Shown one piece after another: positions 1-5,130 of a stretch of 5,130 bases of DNA. The stretch is taken from NCBI GenBank assembly GCA_949299435.1, contig CASGAK010000152.1, positions 1 to 5,130 of the forward strand. The letters are read 5' to 3'. Both the position numbers and the translations under genes were made by a program. The notes under the pieces are model-generated. The model saw only the letters and a program-made list of their open reading frames with translations, was not told where the DNA came from and did no database searches. How positions within the stretch are numbered: position 1 is the stretch's first letter; every line of letters starts with the position of its first letter. Source of the stretch: an uncultured bacterium (GTDB lineage Bacteria > Cyanobacteriota > Vampirovibrionia > Gastranaerophilales > Gastranaerophilaceae).

Positions 1-57
1 GTAGGGCTTGTCAAAAGCTATGCAAATTTGCGGTCGCTCTTTTCTTAATAGGAAGCA

Positions 58-1065
58 TTATTTTTTAGTTTTTTTCAGGTATTCAATAAGCTCAGGCAGA
101 ATTTTATTTATATCACCGACAATTCCTAAATCTGCAACATTAAAAATAGGTGCGTTTTCATCGGTATTTATGGCAATAATTTTATCACTGTCTTTCATTC
201 CGACGATGTGCTGGATAGCTCCTGAAATACCGCAGGCAATATAAATTTTAGGACGTACGGTCTTTCCGGTTTGTCCGATTTGAATACTTTTTGGTGCAAT
301 TCCCATATCTACGGCTACTCTGCTTGCTCCTACAGTTCCGTTGAGTAAGCGTGCAAGCTCATTTAGCATTTCAAATCCCTCACTTGTACCTATCCCGCGT
401 CCGCCTGATATGATTATTTCAGCACTGTCCAGCTCGTTCAGCTCGTTTTCTAAAGTTTTCACAAAGTCCAACAGTTCAACTTTTGAAGCTATTTGTGATG
501 TGTCTATTGTTTTTTTTATAAATTCGGTGTTCCTTACAGCATTTTCAGCCATTGGTTTGAAAACTTTAGGTCTTACAGTTGCCATTTGGGGCATTTTTTT
601 ACATAAAATTGTTGCCATCAATTGACCGCCAAATGTCGGGCGGGTTGCTGCAAGTTGAAGTTTTTCGTTAATGTCCAAATCGGTACAGTCAGCGGTAAGT
701 CCCGTATGCAGTGCTGAGGATATCCTCGGGGCTAAATCTCTACCTTGGTTGGTTGCTCCGATAAGCATTATTTCAGGTTGTATTTCTTTTACTAAGTTAA
801 TTGCAAGTTGAGAATATATTTCAGTGTCATAGCGGCTGAATTTTTCATCTTCAAAGATATAAACTTTATCGATTCCGCTATTTATGAAACCGTCACGATA
901 ATTTTCCAATTGGTTAGGCTCTGTGATTAATAGTGCAGATACTTCGCACCCACCAAGTTTTTTTGATAATTCGACTGCTTTGTTTGCAAGTTCAAAAAAT
1001 ACCGTATGAATATATCTATCTCGAGTTACCTCAGCGTATAGTAAAATGCCTTTGTGCTCACTCAT
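58..1065 (-). CDS. etfA: Electron transfer flavoprotein alpha subunit (EtfA)
   Basis: This is the FAD-carrying alpha subunit of a cytoplasmic electron-transfer flavoprotein, which works as a heterodimer with EtfB. The N-terminal domain (about residues 5-190) has the conserved stretches LIGATNQGRDLAPR (101-114), TGLTADCTDL (121-130) and ATRPTFGGQLMATI (140-153). The C-terminal FAD domain (about 210-330) has SGGRGIG (220-226), VGASRVAVDMG (245-255), IGQTGKTVRPKIYIACGISG (263-282) and ADLGIVGD (311-318). The length of 335 residues is normal and the gene looks intact. The start ATG lies inside the end of etfB, with an 8-nt overlap. An AGGCAGG at 1071-1077 sits 5 nt ahead of it, so translational coupling is likely. 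The TGLTADCT form resembles clostridial ETFs linked to acyl-CoA dehydrogenases. The family call is very sure; the physiological partner is unknown because no dehydrogenase gene is visible. Confidence 0.97.
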   Translation of the reverse strand: MSEHKGILLYAEVTRDRYIHTVFFELANKAVELSKKLGGCEVSALLITEPNQLENYRDGFINSGIDKVYIFEDEKFSRYDTEIYSQLAINLVKEIQPEIMLIGATNQGRDLAPRISSALHTGLTADCTDLDINEKLQLAATRPTFGGQLMATILCKKMPQMATVRPKVFKPMAENAVRNTEFIKKTIDTSQIASKVELLDFVKTLENELNELDSAEIIISGGRGIGTSEGFEMLNELARLLNGTVGASRVAVDMGIAPKSIQIGQTGKTVRPKIYIACGISGAIQHIVGMKDSDKIIAINTDENAPIFNVADLGIVGDINKILPELIEYLKKTKK

Positions 1066-1852
1066 TCTTACCTGCCTTAAATTCTTCTATTTTATTGCAA
1101 ATTAATTCAATAGTTCCGTCATTGGCATGAATTTTTTCACAATTATGTGTCACAATAGGTCGAAATGCTTTGCTTACGTACGTAGGAGAACCTTTTAATC
1201 CTACATCTTCTGCTGTAAGTCCGATATCCTCAAGGGTGTATGTTTTAATTTCTGCTTTTTGAGCTGTAATGTATCCGTTAATTTTAGCTCGCGTTGGTTC
1301 CTGATACCCTTGCAAAACACACAAAAGTACAGGTAGTGGAGCCTTTAATGTCTCAATCCCATCATCTGCTTGGCGTTTTACAATTATATATTTATCATTG
1401 CATTCAACGACTTCTTTTACGAAAGTTATTTGAGGTATATTAAGATGATTTGCAATACTTGGACCGGTTTGAGCCGTATCCCCGTCTATTGCGAATTGCC
1501 CGCATATAACAATATCAAAATCAGGAACGATAGTATTGATGGATTGAGCAAGAGTCTTTCCTGTAGCGTATGTATCAGCACCTGCAAATTTTCTGTCAGT
1601 AACTAATGCTCCTTTATCAATACCTAAAGCAATTGCTTTCCTCAACATATCTTCAGCTTGAGCAGGTCCCATTGTGATTACTGTGACTTCGACATCGGTA
1701 CATACTCTTTTTATTTGTAGTGCTGATTCTATTGCATATACATCATAGGGGTTAATGATGCTCTCAACCCCTTCTCTTTTTATTGTATTATGTTCCGTCC
1801 ACTTGATATCAGAGGTGTCTGGAACTTGTTTAATACATAGCGCTATTTTCAT
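1058..1852 (-). CDS. etfB: Electron transfer flavoprotein beta subunit (EtfB), bifurcating-type
   Basis: This is the beta subunit of the ETF heterodimer, cytoplasmic, 264 residues (normal length). Visible family motifs are CIKQVPDTSDIKW (6-18), GVESIINPYD (28-37), VITMGPAQA (58-66), LVTDRKFAGADTYAT (83-97), the nucleotide-site segment AIDGDTAQTGPSIANHLNIP (121-140), VKRQ (158-161) and GLKGSPT (218-224). The IDGDTAQ-x-GP form matches electron-bifurcating ETFs as I recall them; the classical respiratory type has IDDDxNQTG. In the bifurcating class this subunit holds the flavin that splits NADH electrons. The start ATG is 3 nt after the stop of the upstream small gene. No good Shine-Dalgarno is visible there (the region is A-rich), so translation probably depends on coupling to that gene. 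The end overlaps etfA by 8 nt. The family call is certain; bifurcation is inferred from motifs only. Confidence 0.97.
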   Translation of the reverse strand: MKIALCIKQVPDTSDIKWTEHNTIKREGVESIINPYDVYAIESALQIKRVCTDVEVTVITMGPAQAEDMLRKAIALGIDKGALVTDRKFAGADTYATGKTLAQSINTIVPDFDIVICGQFAIDGDTAQTGPSIANHLNIPQITFVKEVVECNDKYIIVKRQADDGIETLKAPLPVLLCVLQGYQEPTRAKINGYITAQKAEIKTYTLEDIGLTAEDVGLKGSPTYVSKAFRPIVTHNCEKIHANDGTIELICNKIEEFKAGKNE

Positions 1853-1855
1853 AAG

Positions 1856-2041
1856 TTATTTTTTCTTATTTGCAGCTTGTCGTGAGTTCGCTGAAAGTAG
1901 AGCATTGTATGCCATTATGTACATAGAACATTTTTTTACACTTGGTATGTACCAGCTGCAACGATCTTGTGTACATACCATATCAATACCTGTTCCAATA
2001 CTTAATATCGGACAAAACGGAATATCTTTTTTTTCAGCCAT
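1856..2041 (-). CDS. Small four-cysteine protein between nfnA and etfB, function unknown
   Basis: This encodes a 61-residue soluble protein with no signal peptide or membrane segment. It has four cysteines (10, 23, 28, 38) in the arrangement FCPILS...VCTQDRCSWY...KKCSMY, which looks like a zinc or iron-sulfur site. The rest is a short, probably helical stretch (YIMAYNALLSA, 41-51) and a Lys/Gln-rich tail. The gene is convincing: AGAGGAG at 2048-2054 lies 6 nt before the ATG, and it fits neatly between nfnA (23-nt gap) and etfB (3-nt gap). I recall similar short CPxLS / C-x4-C-W proteins in anaerobic Firmicutes but know no assigned function. Its place in the operon suggests an accessory or electron-carrying role with the flavoproteins, which is inference. 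Metal type is not determinable from sequence. Confidence 0.85.
   Translation of the reverse strand: MAEKKDIPFCPILSIGTGIDMVCTQDRCSWYIPSVKKCSMYIMAYNALLSANSRQAANKKK
1943..1980. repeat. Perfect 10-bp inverted repeat inside the small cysteine gene
   Basis: TGGTATGTAC at 1943-1952 is the exact reverse complement of GTACATACCA at 1971-1980, with an 18-nt spacer. In the minus-strand mRNA this would be a 10-bp stem with an 18-nt loop that covers the codons between Cys23 and Trp30/Pro33. A nearby 10-bp palindrome, TATGTACATA (1916-1925), shares the GTACATA core and could pair alternatively. There is no T-run after it, so it is not a simple terminator. Function is unknown and it may be a by-product of coding. 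Confidence 0.5.
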
Positions 2042-2047
2042 TATTTT

Positions 2048-2054
2048 CTCCTCT
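2048..2054 (-). promoter_or_regulatory. Strong ribosome-binding site for the small cysteine gene
   Basis: Read on the minus strand this is AGAGGAG, 6 nt upstream of the ATG at 2041. It is one of the strongest Shine-Dalgarno sequences in the cluster. It supports the short gene as real and fixes its start. Because etfB lacks its own clear site 3 nt downstream of the small gene, this site may also set etfB translation by coupling. Confidence 0.8.
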
Positions 2055-2064
2055 TACTTAATTT

Positions 2065-2904
2065 TTAAAGCGAAGCTTGTTTTAGTAGATTACAATTTTG
2101 ATCACGTTTTTTCTCTTGATCTTTATAAATTTTAGTTCTGTTAATAACTTCATCAAAGTCAATTTTATGAGCATCAAAGTCAGGTCCGTCAACGCAGGCA
2201 AATTTAACTTCTCCGCCCACTGTAACTCTGCAAGCTCCACACATGCCCGTTCCGTCTACCATAATCGGATTCATACTGGCTTCGGTATATATTCCTTTGT
2301 CACGAGTCATCTCTGCAACTGCTCTCATCATAGGCATAGGTCCTACGGCGATTGCATAATCCACTTTTTCACGATTCATAATTCTTTCCAATACCTGAGT
2401 GACGAATCCTTTTTCACCCATTGTACCGTCATCTGTGGTTATAAATAATTCAGTACATGCATCTTTCATTTTATCAGACCAAAAGATTAAATCTTTATTT
2501 CTTGCACCCATAATCATATATACTTTATTGCCAGCTTCTTTAAAGGCTTTTGCTATTAAATAACAAGGTGCAGCACCATATCCGCCTGCAAGACATACAA
2601 CAGTTCCGTATTTTTTAATATGTGTCGGTTTGCCAAGCGGTCCTACAATATCAGGAATTTCATCTCCTACGTTTAGTTCTGCCAATTTCTTTGTAGAATA
2701 ACCAACAGCCATAAATACAAGTGTTAATTCACCTTTTTCTTTATCAACGTCAGCAATTGTAAGTGGTACTCTTTCCCCGTTTTCTTCAGCTCTGAATATG
2801 ATGAACTGACCTGCTTGTGCATTTCTTACAACGAACGGTGCATCAATTTTTATTTCGTATTGGTTTGGACAAATTTCTTTTTTAGCTAAAATCTTATATC
2901 CCAT
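2065..2904 (-). CDS. nfnA: NfnA-like ferredoxin-NADP+ reductase subunit alpha (FAD, NAD(P), [2Fe-2S])
   Basis: This is a cytoplasmic iron-sulfur flavoprotein of the NfnA/SudB/PyrK-like family, 279 residues, normal for NfnA. Domains in order: an FAD-binding barrel (about 1-95) with RVPLTIAD (45-52) and VGPLGKP (87-93); an NAD(P)-binding domain (about 98-205) with CLAGGYGAAP (104-113), MGARNKDLIFW (132-142) and VGPMPMMRAV (187-196); and a C-terminal [2Fe-2S] region with DGTGMCGACRVTV (217-229) and FACVDGPDFD (235-244). Only three motif cysteines are present (222, 225, 237). This agrees with NfnA, where as I recall an Asp supplies the fourth ligand, and differs from PyrK, which uses four Cys. 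AGGAGA at 2914-2919 precedes the ATG by 9 nt. The usual partner NfnB is not downstream; a small Cys protein and etfBA are. Alternative names are sulfide dehydrogenase SudB or a dihydroorotate-dehydrogenase electron-transfer-like subunit. Confidence 0.92.
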   Translation of the reverse strand: MGYKILAKKEICPNQYEIKIDAPFVVRNAQAGQFIIFRAEENGERVPLTIADVDKEKGELTLVFMAVGYSTKKLAELNVGDEIPDIVGPLGKPTHIKKYGTVVCLAGGYGAAPCYLIAKAFKEAGNKVYMIMGARNKDLIFWSDKMKDACTELFITTDDGTMGEKGFVTQVLERIMNREKVDYAIAVGPMPMMRAVAEMTRDKGIYTEASMNPIMVDGTGMCGACRVTVGGEVKFACVDGPDFDAHKIDFDEVINRTKIYKDQEKKRDQNCNLLKQASL

Positions 2905-2934
2905 TTGTATTTCTCTCCTATTTGTCTTTTCTAT

Positions 2935-2940
2935 ATTATA
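2935..2940 (-). promoter_or_regulatory. Candidate -10 box for the nfnA-etfBA operon
   Basis: The minus strand reads TATAAT exactly, about 31 nt upstream of the nfnA ATG. This would leave a leader of roughly 20-25 nt containing the AGGAGA site. No convincing TTGACA-like -35 is found at 17-19 nt; the region there (2956-2968) is instead a short dyad, AGTAT-ATA-ATACT. A weak -35 suggests either an activator-dependent promoter or simple chance in AT-rich DNA. It implies transcription separate from the kinase gene upstream. Confidence 0.5.
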
Positions 2941-2985
2941 CTACAAAAATGTTTTAGTATATAATACTTTATTAATTTTAATAAA

Positions 2986-4029
2986 TTAAACAATTTTGTA
3001 TGTATATTTTGGATTTTCTTTTAATTTTTTTTCAATCTGATCGAAAGTTAAAAGTCCTTGAGTTGCACCGAAAGCAGAGACTACACCTGCTGAATTAATA
3101 GAAGCATACATTAAAGATTTTCCGATATCTTTATTTGTTCTGCCAAGTGCGGCACAGAAAGTGGACGCAAAAGCGTCACCAGCACCTAATGTTGATACAA
3201 CAGGGCCGTCAAATACAGGACATAAATAGAAGTTTTTGCCATCATAAGCGTAAGCTCCATATTTACCGTCAGTAATTACAATAACTTGATAATCTCTTAC
3301 TTTTAATTTTTTAAGCATTTCTTTAACATCAGGGTGTATTGGTTCCTCTGAGAATTTCTCATCTCTTGTATCAGGACGTACTTGAATTTGAGTCGCAAGA
3401 GCCGCTTCCTCTTTGTTCATTACGACAATCGTTGCATTTGCAAGGATTTTTTTGAGGTAATTAAATCCCTTCTTAATGCTTGTCGAACCTGCATTAAAGC
3501 ATACAAATACATTATTCTCATTGGCAAAAGTTGCTATATCATCTAATACTTTTGTGCTATCACCGTTCATTGGTGCAATATATAGTAGTTTAGAGTTTTT
3601 TATGGCATCAAAGTTGATGTCTGATTTTTTAATTTGAGCATTAGCTCCTCTATGAGCTAGAACAGTTCTGTCACCTTGAAAACTTACAAGAATAATTGAA
3701 AAACCGGTACTTAATTTAGGGTCTTGTACAATATTAGAAAGGTCAATATCTTTATCTTTAAACGATTCCAGCACTCCATCAGAATAAATGTCATCACCAA
3801 TTTTGAAAATAGCACTGGTCTTGAAACCTAAATTAGCGAAGTTAACAGCTGTGTTAACTCCACCACCCCCCACTTGAGATGTAAAATCCGAAATTTCAAC
3901 TTTAGCACCATAAGGGTAGCTCATAAATTCAGATTTTTTATTTTTCGTATATACTGATACGATATTTGCATCATCACTTTCTACAAATACGTCCATTGTT
4001 GCACTTCCGATTGTAATTACATCGCACAT
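2986..4029 (-). CDS. PfkB/ribokinase-family carbohydrate (or nucleoside) kinase
   Basis: This is a cytoplasmic ATP-dependent kinase of the PfkB family, 347 residues, slightly longer than typical ribokinases. The start fits the family (DVITIGSATMDVF, 3-15), and TGGAGGA at 4037-4043 lies 7 nt before the ATG. The substrate-binding signature GGGGVNTAVNFANLG is at 54-68, and HRGANA at 126-131 is of the ribokinase/adenosine-kinase type. The NxxE magnesium motif is NKEE (205-208). ITDGKYGAYAYDG (252-264) leads to the second signature STLGAGDAFAST (279-290), with Asp285 the expected catalytic base in the anion-hole motif GAGD. A charged insertion of about 15 residues (roughly 218-234) follows the NxxE helix. 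The substrate cannot be read from sequence: ribose, fructose, a sugar phosphate or a nucleoside are all possible. It lies 81 nt upstream of nfnA on the same strand without an obvious terminator, so some read-through is possible. Confidence 0.93.
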   Translation of the reverse strand: MCDVITIGSATMDVFVESDDANIVSVYTKNKKSEFMSYPYGAKVEISDFTSQVGGGGVNTAVNFANLGFKTSAIFKIGDDIYSDGVLESFKDKDIDLSNIVQDPKLSTGFSIILVSFQGDRTVLAHRGANAQIKKSDINFDAIKNSKLLYIAPMNGDSTKVLDDIATFANENNVFVCFNAGSTSIKKGFNYLKKILANATIVVMNKEEAALATQIQVRPDTRDEKFSEEPIHPDVKEMLKKLKVRDYQVIVITDGKYGAYAYDGKNFYLCPVFDGPVVSTLGAGDAFASTFCAALGRTNKDIGKSLMYASINSAGVVSAFGATQGLLTFDQIEKKLKENPKYTYKIV

Positions 4030-4052
4030 TATAATATCCTCCAGTTAATTTA

Positions 4053-4083
4053 ATTTTAGCATAAATATGTAAATAAATGTAAA
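4053..4083 (-). promoter_or_regulatory. Candidate promoter of the PfkB-family kinase gene
   Basis: On the minus strand an extended -10, TGCTAAAAT (TAAAAT at 4053-4058 with TG at 4060-4061), lies about 24 nt upstream of the kinase ATG. A TTTACA at 4078-4083 could act as a -35 with a long 19-nt spacer; the extended -10 could compensate for this. The leader would be short and include the TGGAGGA site. The call is by eye in very AT-rich DNA. Confidence 0.45.
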
Positions 4084-4089
4084 TGTAAA
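4067..4089. repeat. Three copies of ATGTAAA in the divergent promoter region
   Basis: ATGTAAA occurs at 4067-4073, 4077-4083 and 4083-4089, starting 10 and then 6 nt apart; the last two share one base. The copies cover the expected -35 area of the kinase promoter. They could be a regulator-binding array or just low-complexity AT-rich sequence. I see no further copies in the rest of the 4030-4174 gap. Confidence 0.35.
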
Positions 4090-4119
4090 GTAATTAAAAT
4101 TCTTTAAATTGGTCAATTA

Positions 4120-4148
4120 TTCAAAACATTTTTTTTTATTAATAATAT
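4120..4148 (+). promoter_or_regulatory. Weak candidate promoter for the plus-strand gene
   Basis: TTCAAA (4120-4125) and TAATAT (4143-4148) are 17 nt apart, each matching 4 of 6 consensus bases. The spacer contains a run of nine T. Transcription would begin near 4155, about 20 nt before the ATG. Support is only spacing and composition, so this is tentative. Confidence 0.25.
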
Positions 4149-4161
4149 ACGCGGGAAAATT

Positions 4162-4168
4162 AGGGTGA
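4162..4168 (+). promoter_or_regulatory. Ribosome-binding site fixing the start of the plus-strand gene
   Basis: AGGGTGA ends 6 nt before the ATG at 4175. An in-frame TGA at 4166-4168 rules out any longer N-terminus, so this ATG is the first possible start. Confidence 0.65.
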
Positions 4169-4174
4169 ATTATT

Positions 4175-5130
4175 ATGTCAGATTTATCTGTAAACGGAAA
4201 TGTAACTGTGTTGGAAATTAAAAAGGGGAAAGGAATTATACATGCTCTAAGGGATTTGGTAAAGACTAACCCGAATTCTGTATTAACAGATGGAAAACTT
4301 ACACCTAAGGAAGAAGATGCTGCGATGAATGAAATAATTAAAATTCAGGATAAGCGTCTTGCAAATCATCAAACTCCTATTTTTACAGGAGGACGGGATA
4401 AGTCAAAATCAGGTTGGAAGACCAGTTTTATAGTGCAGCCCGGACAAAAAATAGAATTTACTCCTGCTGAAATGAAACTTATCTATGCAGCTTTAGGGGT
4501 AAAATTTAAGAATGATGAAAATGCTTCTGAAGATGTAAATGATAAAAAAGTTAGTGATGAACAGGAGAAAGATAATACAATACCTCCTCTTAATAATGAT
4601 ACGATTAAGGCTGAGAACACTGATACAGCTTTACCATCTTCAGATACAGATATATCTAAAACAGAATCTAAAGGTCGATATGAATTATCCTGGAATGAAA
4701 TTGGTAAAATCGGATTAGACAGCACCAAAAACTTTATAAAAAGCATGTTCTGTGATGAAAACGGTTTTAGCATAAAAAGAACAGCGACAACGGTAGGTCT
4801 TGTAGCCGGTTTAGCATTAGCAGCACCAGTAGCAGCAACTATGGGTGCAAGTGCTGCAGTTGTTGGAGCTATTGCAGGAGTCGCAAAATTCGCCGGTTTT
4901 GGACTTGCAGGTTATATGGTATGTAACGGCGGAAAAAATATAATTGAGGGTGCTAAAAAATATTATGACTCAAAGACCGAACAAGATGCAAAACAGAATA
5001 TGTCACAAGCCCTGGACGGAGCTGTAGAATTAACAGCAGCTTTGCCTGCATTTTTAGCAATAAAAGGCGGGGCAAATAAAGGTAATAAAATAGTTTCTAA
5101 AAAAGCAGCCGAGCCAAAGCCGACAGCCGA
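4175..5130 (+). CDS. Unknown large protein, N-terminal part: acidic linker then Gly/Ala-rich hydrophobic region (runs off the window)
   Basis: The frame from ATG 4175 is open for 318 codons to the window edge with no stop, so the 3' end is missing. I do not recognise the protein. Residues 1-111 look like a folded, charged domain containing LEIKKGKGIIHAL (13-25), LTDGKLTPKEED (37-48), FTGGRDKSKSGWKT (70-83) and VQPGQKIEFTPAEMKLIYAA (87-106). Residues 112-168 are a low-complexity linker rich in Asp, Asn, Glu, Lys, Ser and Thr. A short domain (169-203) leads to a hydrophobic Gly/Ala stretch (about 205-250, with VGLVAGLALAAPVAA at 207-221) that could form one or two membrane helices or a glycine-zipper hairpin. 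A Lys/Gln-rich helix (259-277) and a second, shorter hydrophobic stretch (283-296) follow. There is no N-terminal signal peptide. Codon use resembles its neighbours. This modular layout is seen in large surface or secreted effector-like proteins, but that is inference. It diverges from the kinase gene. Confidence 0.88.
   Translation, partial: MSDLSVNGNVTVLEIKKGKGIIHALRDLVKTNPNSVLTDGKLTPKEEDAAMNEIIKIQDKRLANHQTPIFTGGRDKSKSGWKTSFIVQPGQKIEFTPAEMKLIYAALGVKFKNDENASEDVNDKKVSDEQEKDNTIPPLNNDTIKAENTDTALPSSDTDISKTESKGRYELSWNEIGKIGLDSTKNFIKSMFCDENGFSIKRTATTVGLVAGLALAAPVAATMGASAAVVGAIAGVAKFAGFGLAGYMVCNGGKNIIEGAKKYYDSKTEQDAKQNMSQALDGAVELTAALPAFLAIKGGANKGNKIVSKKAAEPKPTA

Noticed and set aside
1..57. Possible short downstream gene or terminator after etfA, including the palindrome GCAAATTTGC (22-31)
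   Set aside because: The only minus-strand ATG overlapping the etfA stop gives a 15-codon frame without a ribosome-binding site, and no G+C-rich stem with a T-run is present. The sequence ends before anything more can be said.
8..244. Plus-strand open frame overlapping the 3' end of etfA
   Set aside because: It lies antisense to the conserved C-terminus of EtfA, has no convincing ribosome-binding site and gives no recognisable protein.
1175..1184. 10-bp palindrome TACGTACGTA in etfB
   Set aside because: It is a single site inside conserved coding sequence (around PTYVSK), with no partner sites or regulatory context.
2063..2078. Small hairpin AAGC-TTC-GCTT near the end of nfnA
   Set aside because: It is only a 4-bp stem, without a U-tract, inside a closely spaced gene pair; not a credible terminator.
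1755..2135. Plus-strand open frame of 126 codons opposite etfB, the small gene and nfnA
   Set aside because: It crosses three well-supported minus-strand genes and their ribosome-binding sites. The Ser/Phe/Ile-rich product is typical of an antisense shadow.
2972..2989. AT-only inverted repeat (TTAATTT, 4-nt loop, AAATTAA) at the end of the kinase gene
   Set aside because: It has no G-C pairs and no following U-run on the minus strand, so it would be too weak for an intrinsic terminator; AT-rich composition explains it.
4286..4318. EF-hand calcium site around TDGKLTPKEE
   Set aside because: The Gly, Leu and final Glu fit the second half of the loop, but the acidic residues expected at loop positions 1 and 3 are Ser and Leu, so calcium binding is not supported.
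4483..4773. Minus-strand open frame of 96 codons
   Set aside because: It is antisense to the long plus-strand frame from 4175, which has a proper start, ribosome-binding site and domain-like organisation; the minus frame shows only low-complexity Ser/Phe-rich sequence.
1..5130. tRNA, rRNA, CRISPR array, insertion sequence or phage genes
   Set aside because: Nearly all the sequence is accounted for by coding genes. I saw no spaced direct repeats of CRISPR type, no transposase frame with terminal repeats and no cloverleaf-like segment in the gaps.

Overview
The window is AT-rich, tightly packed bacterial DNA with clear AGGAGG-type ribosome-binding sites. Its main gene block is typical of an anaerobic fermenter: a clostridial-style electron-transfer flavoprotein (EtfB/EtfA) and an NfnA-type flavoprotein. 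A gut anaerobe fits best. Clostridia or the non-photosynthetic cyanobacterial lineage Gastranaerophilales ('Melainabacteria') are both plausible. I lean weakly to the latter because of the style of the partial protein at the right edge, but there is no rRNA or marker gene to settle it.

Layout. Positions 58-2904 hold a four-gene minus-strand cluster read right to left: nfnA-like flavoprotein, a 61-residue four-cysteine protein, etfB, etfA. The gaps are 23 nt, 3 nt and an 8-nt overlap, so this is very probably one operon. A perfect TATAAT on the minus strand at 2935-2940 is its likely promoter. Positions 2986-4029 (minus) encode a PfkB/ribokinase-family kinase, 81 nt upstream of nfnA, with its own candidate promoter. 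A 145-nt AT-rich divergent region (4030-4174) separates it from a plus-strand gene that starts at 4175 and runs off the right edge. That gene has 318 codons visible and no stop. Its protein has a charged N-terminal domain, an acidic linker and a Gly/Ala-rich hydrophobic stretch, and I do not recognise its function. The first 57 nt, downstream of etfA, contain no supported gene.

How the genes work together. EtfB carries sequence features of the electron-bifurcating ETF class. NfnA in known systems passes electrons between NAD(P)(H) and its partner NfnB, which handles ferredoxin. Here no NfnB gene follows nfnA; the small cysteine protein and the ETF do. The operon therefore looks like a redox module for balancing NADH, NADPH and ferredoxin, but its electron acceptor (for example an acyl-CoA dehydrogenase) and the NfnB partner are not in the window. 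The small four-cysteine protein and the partial plus-strand protein are the least explained items.
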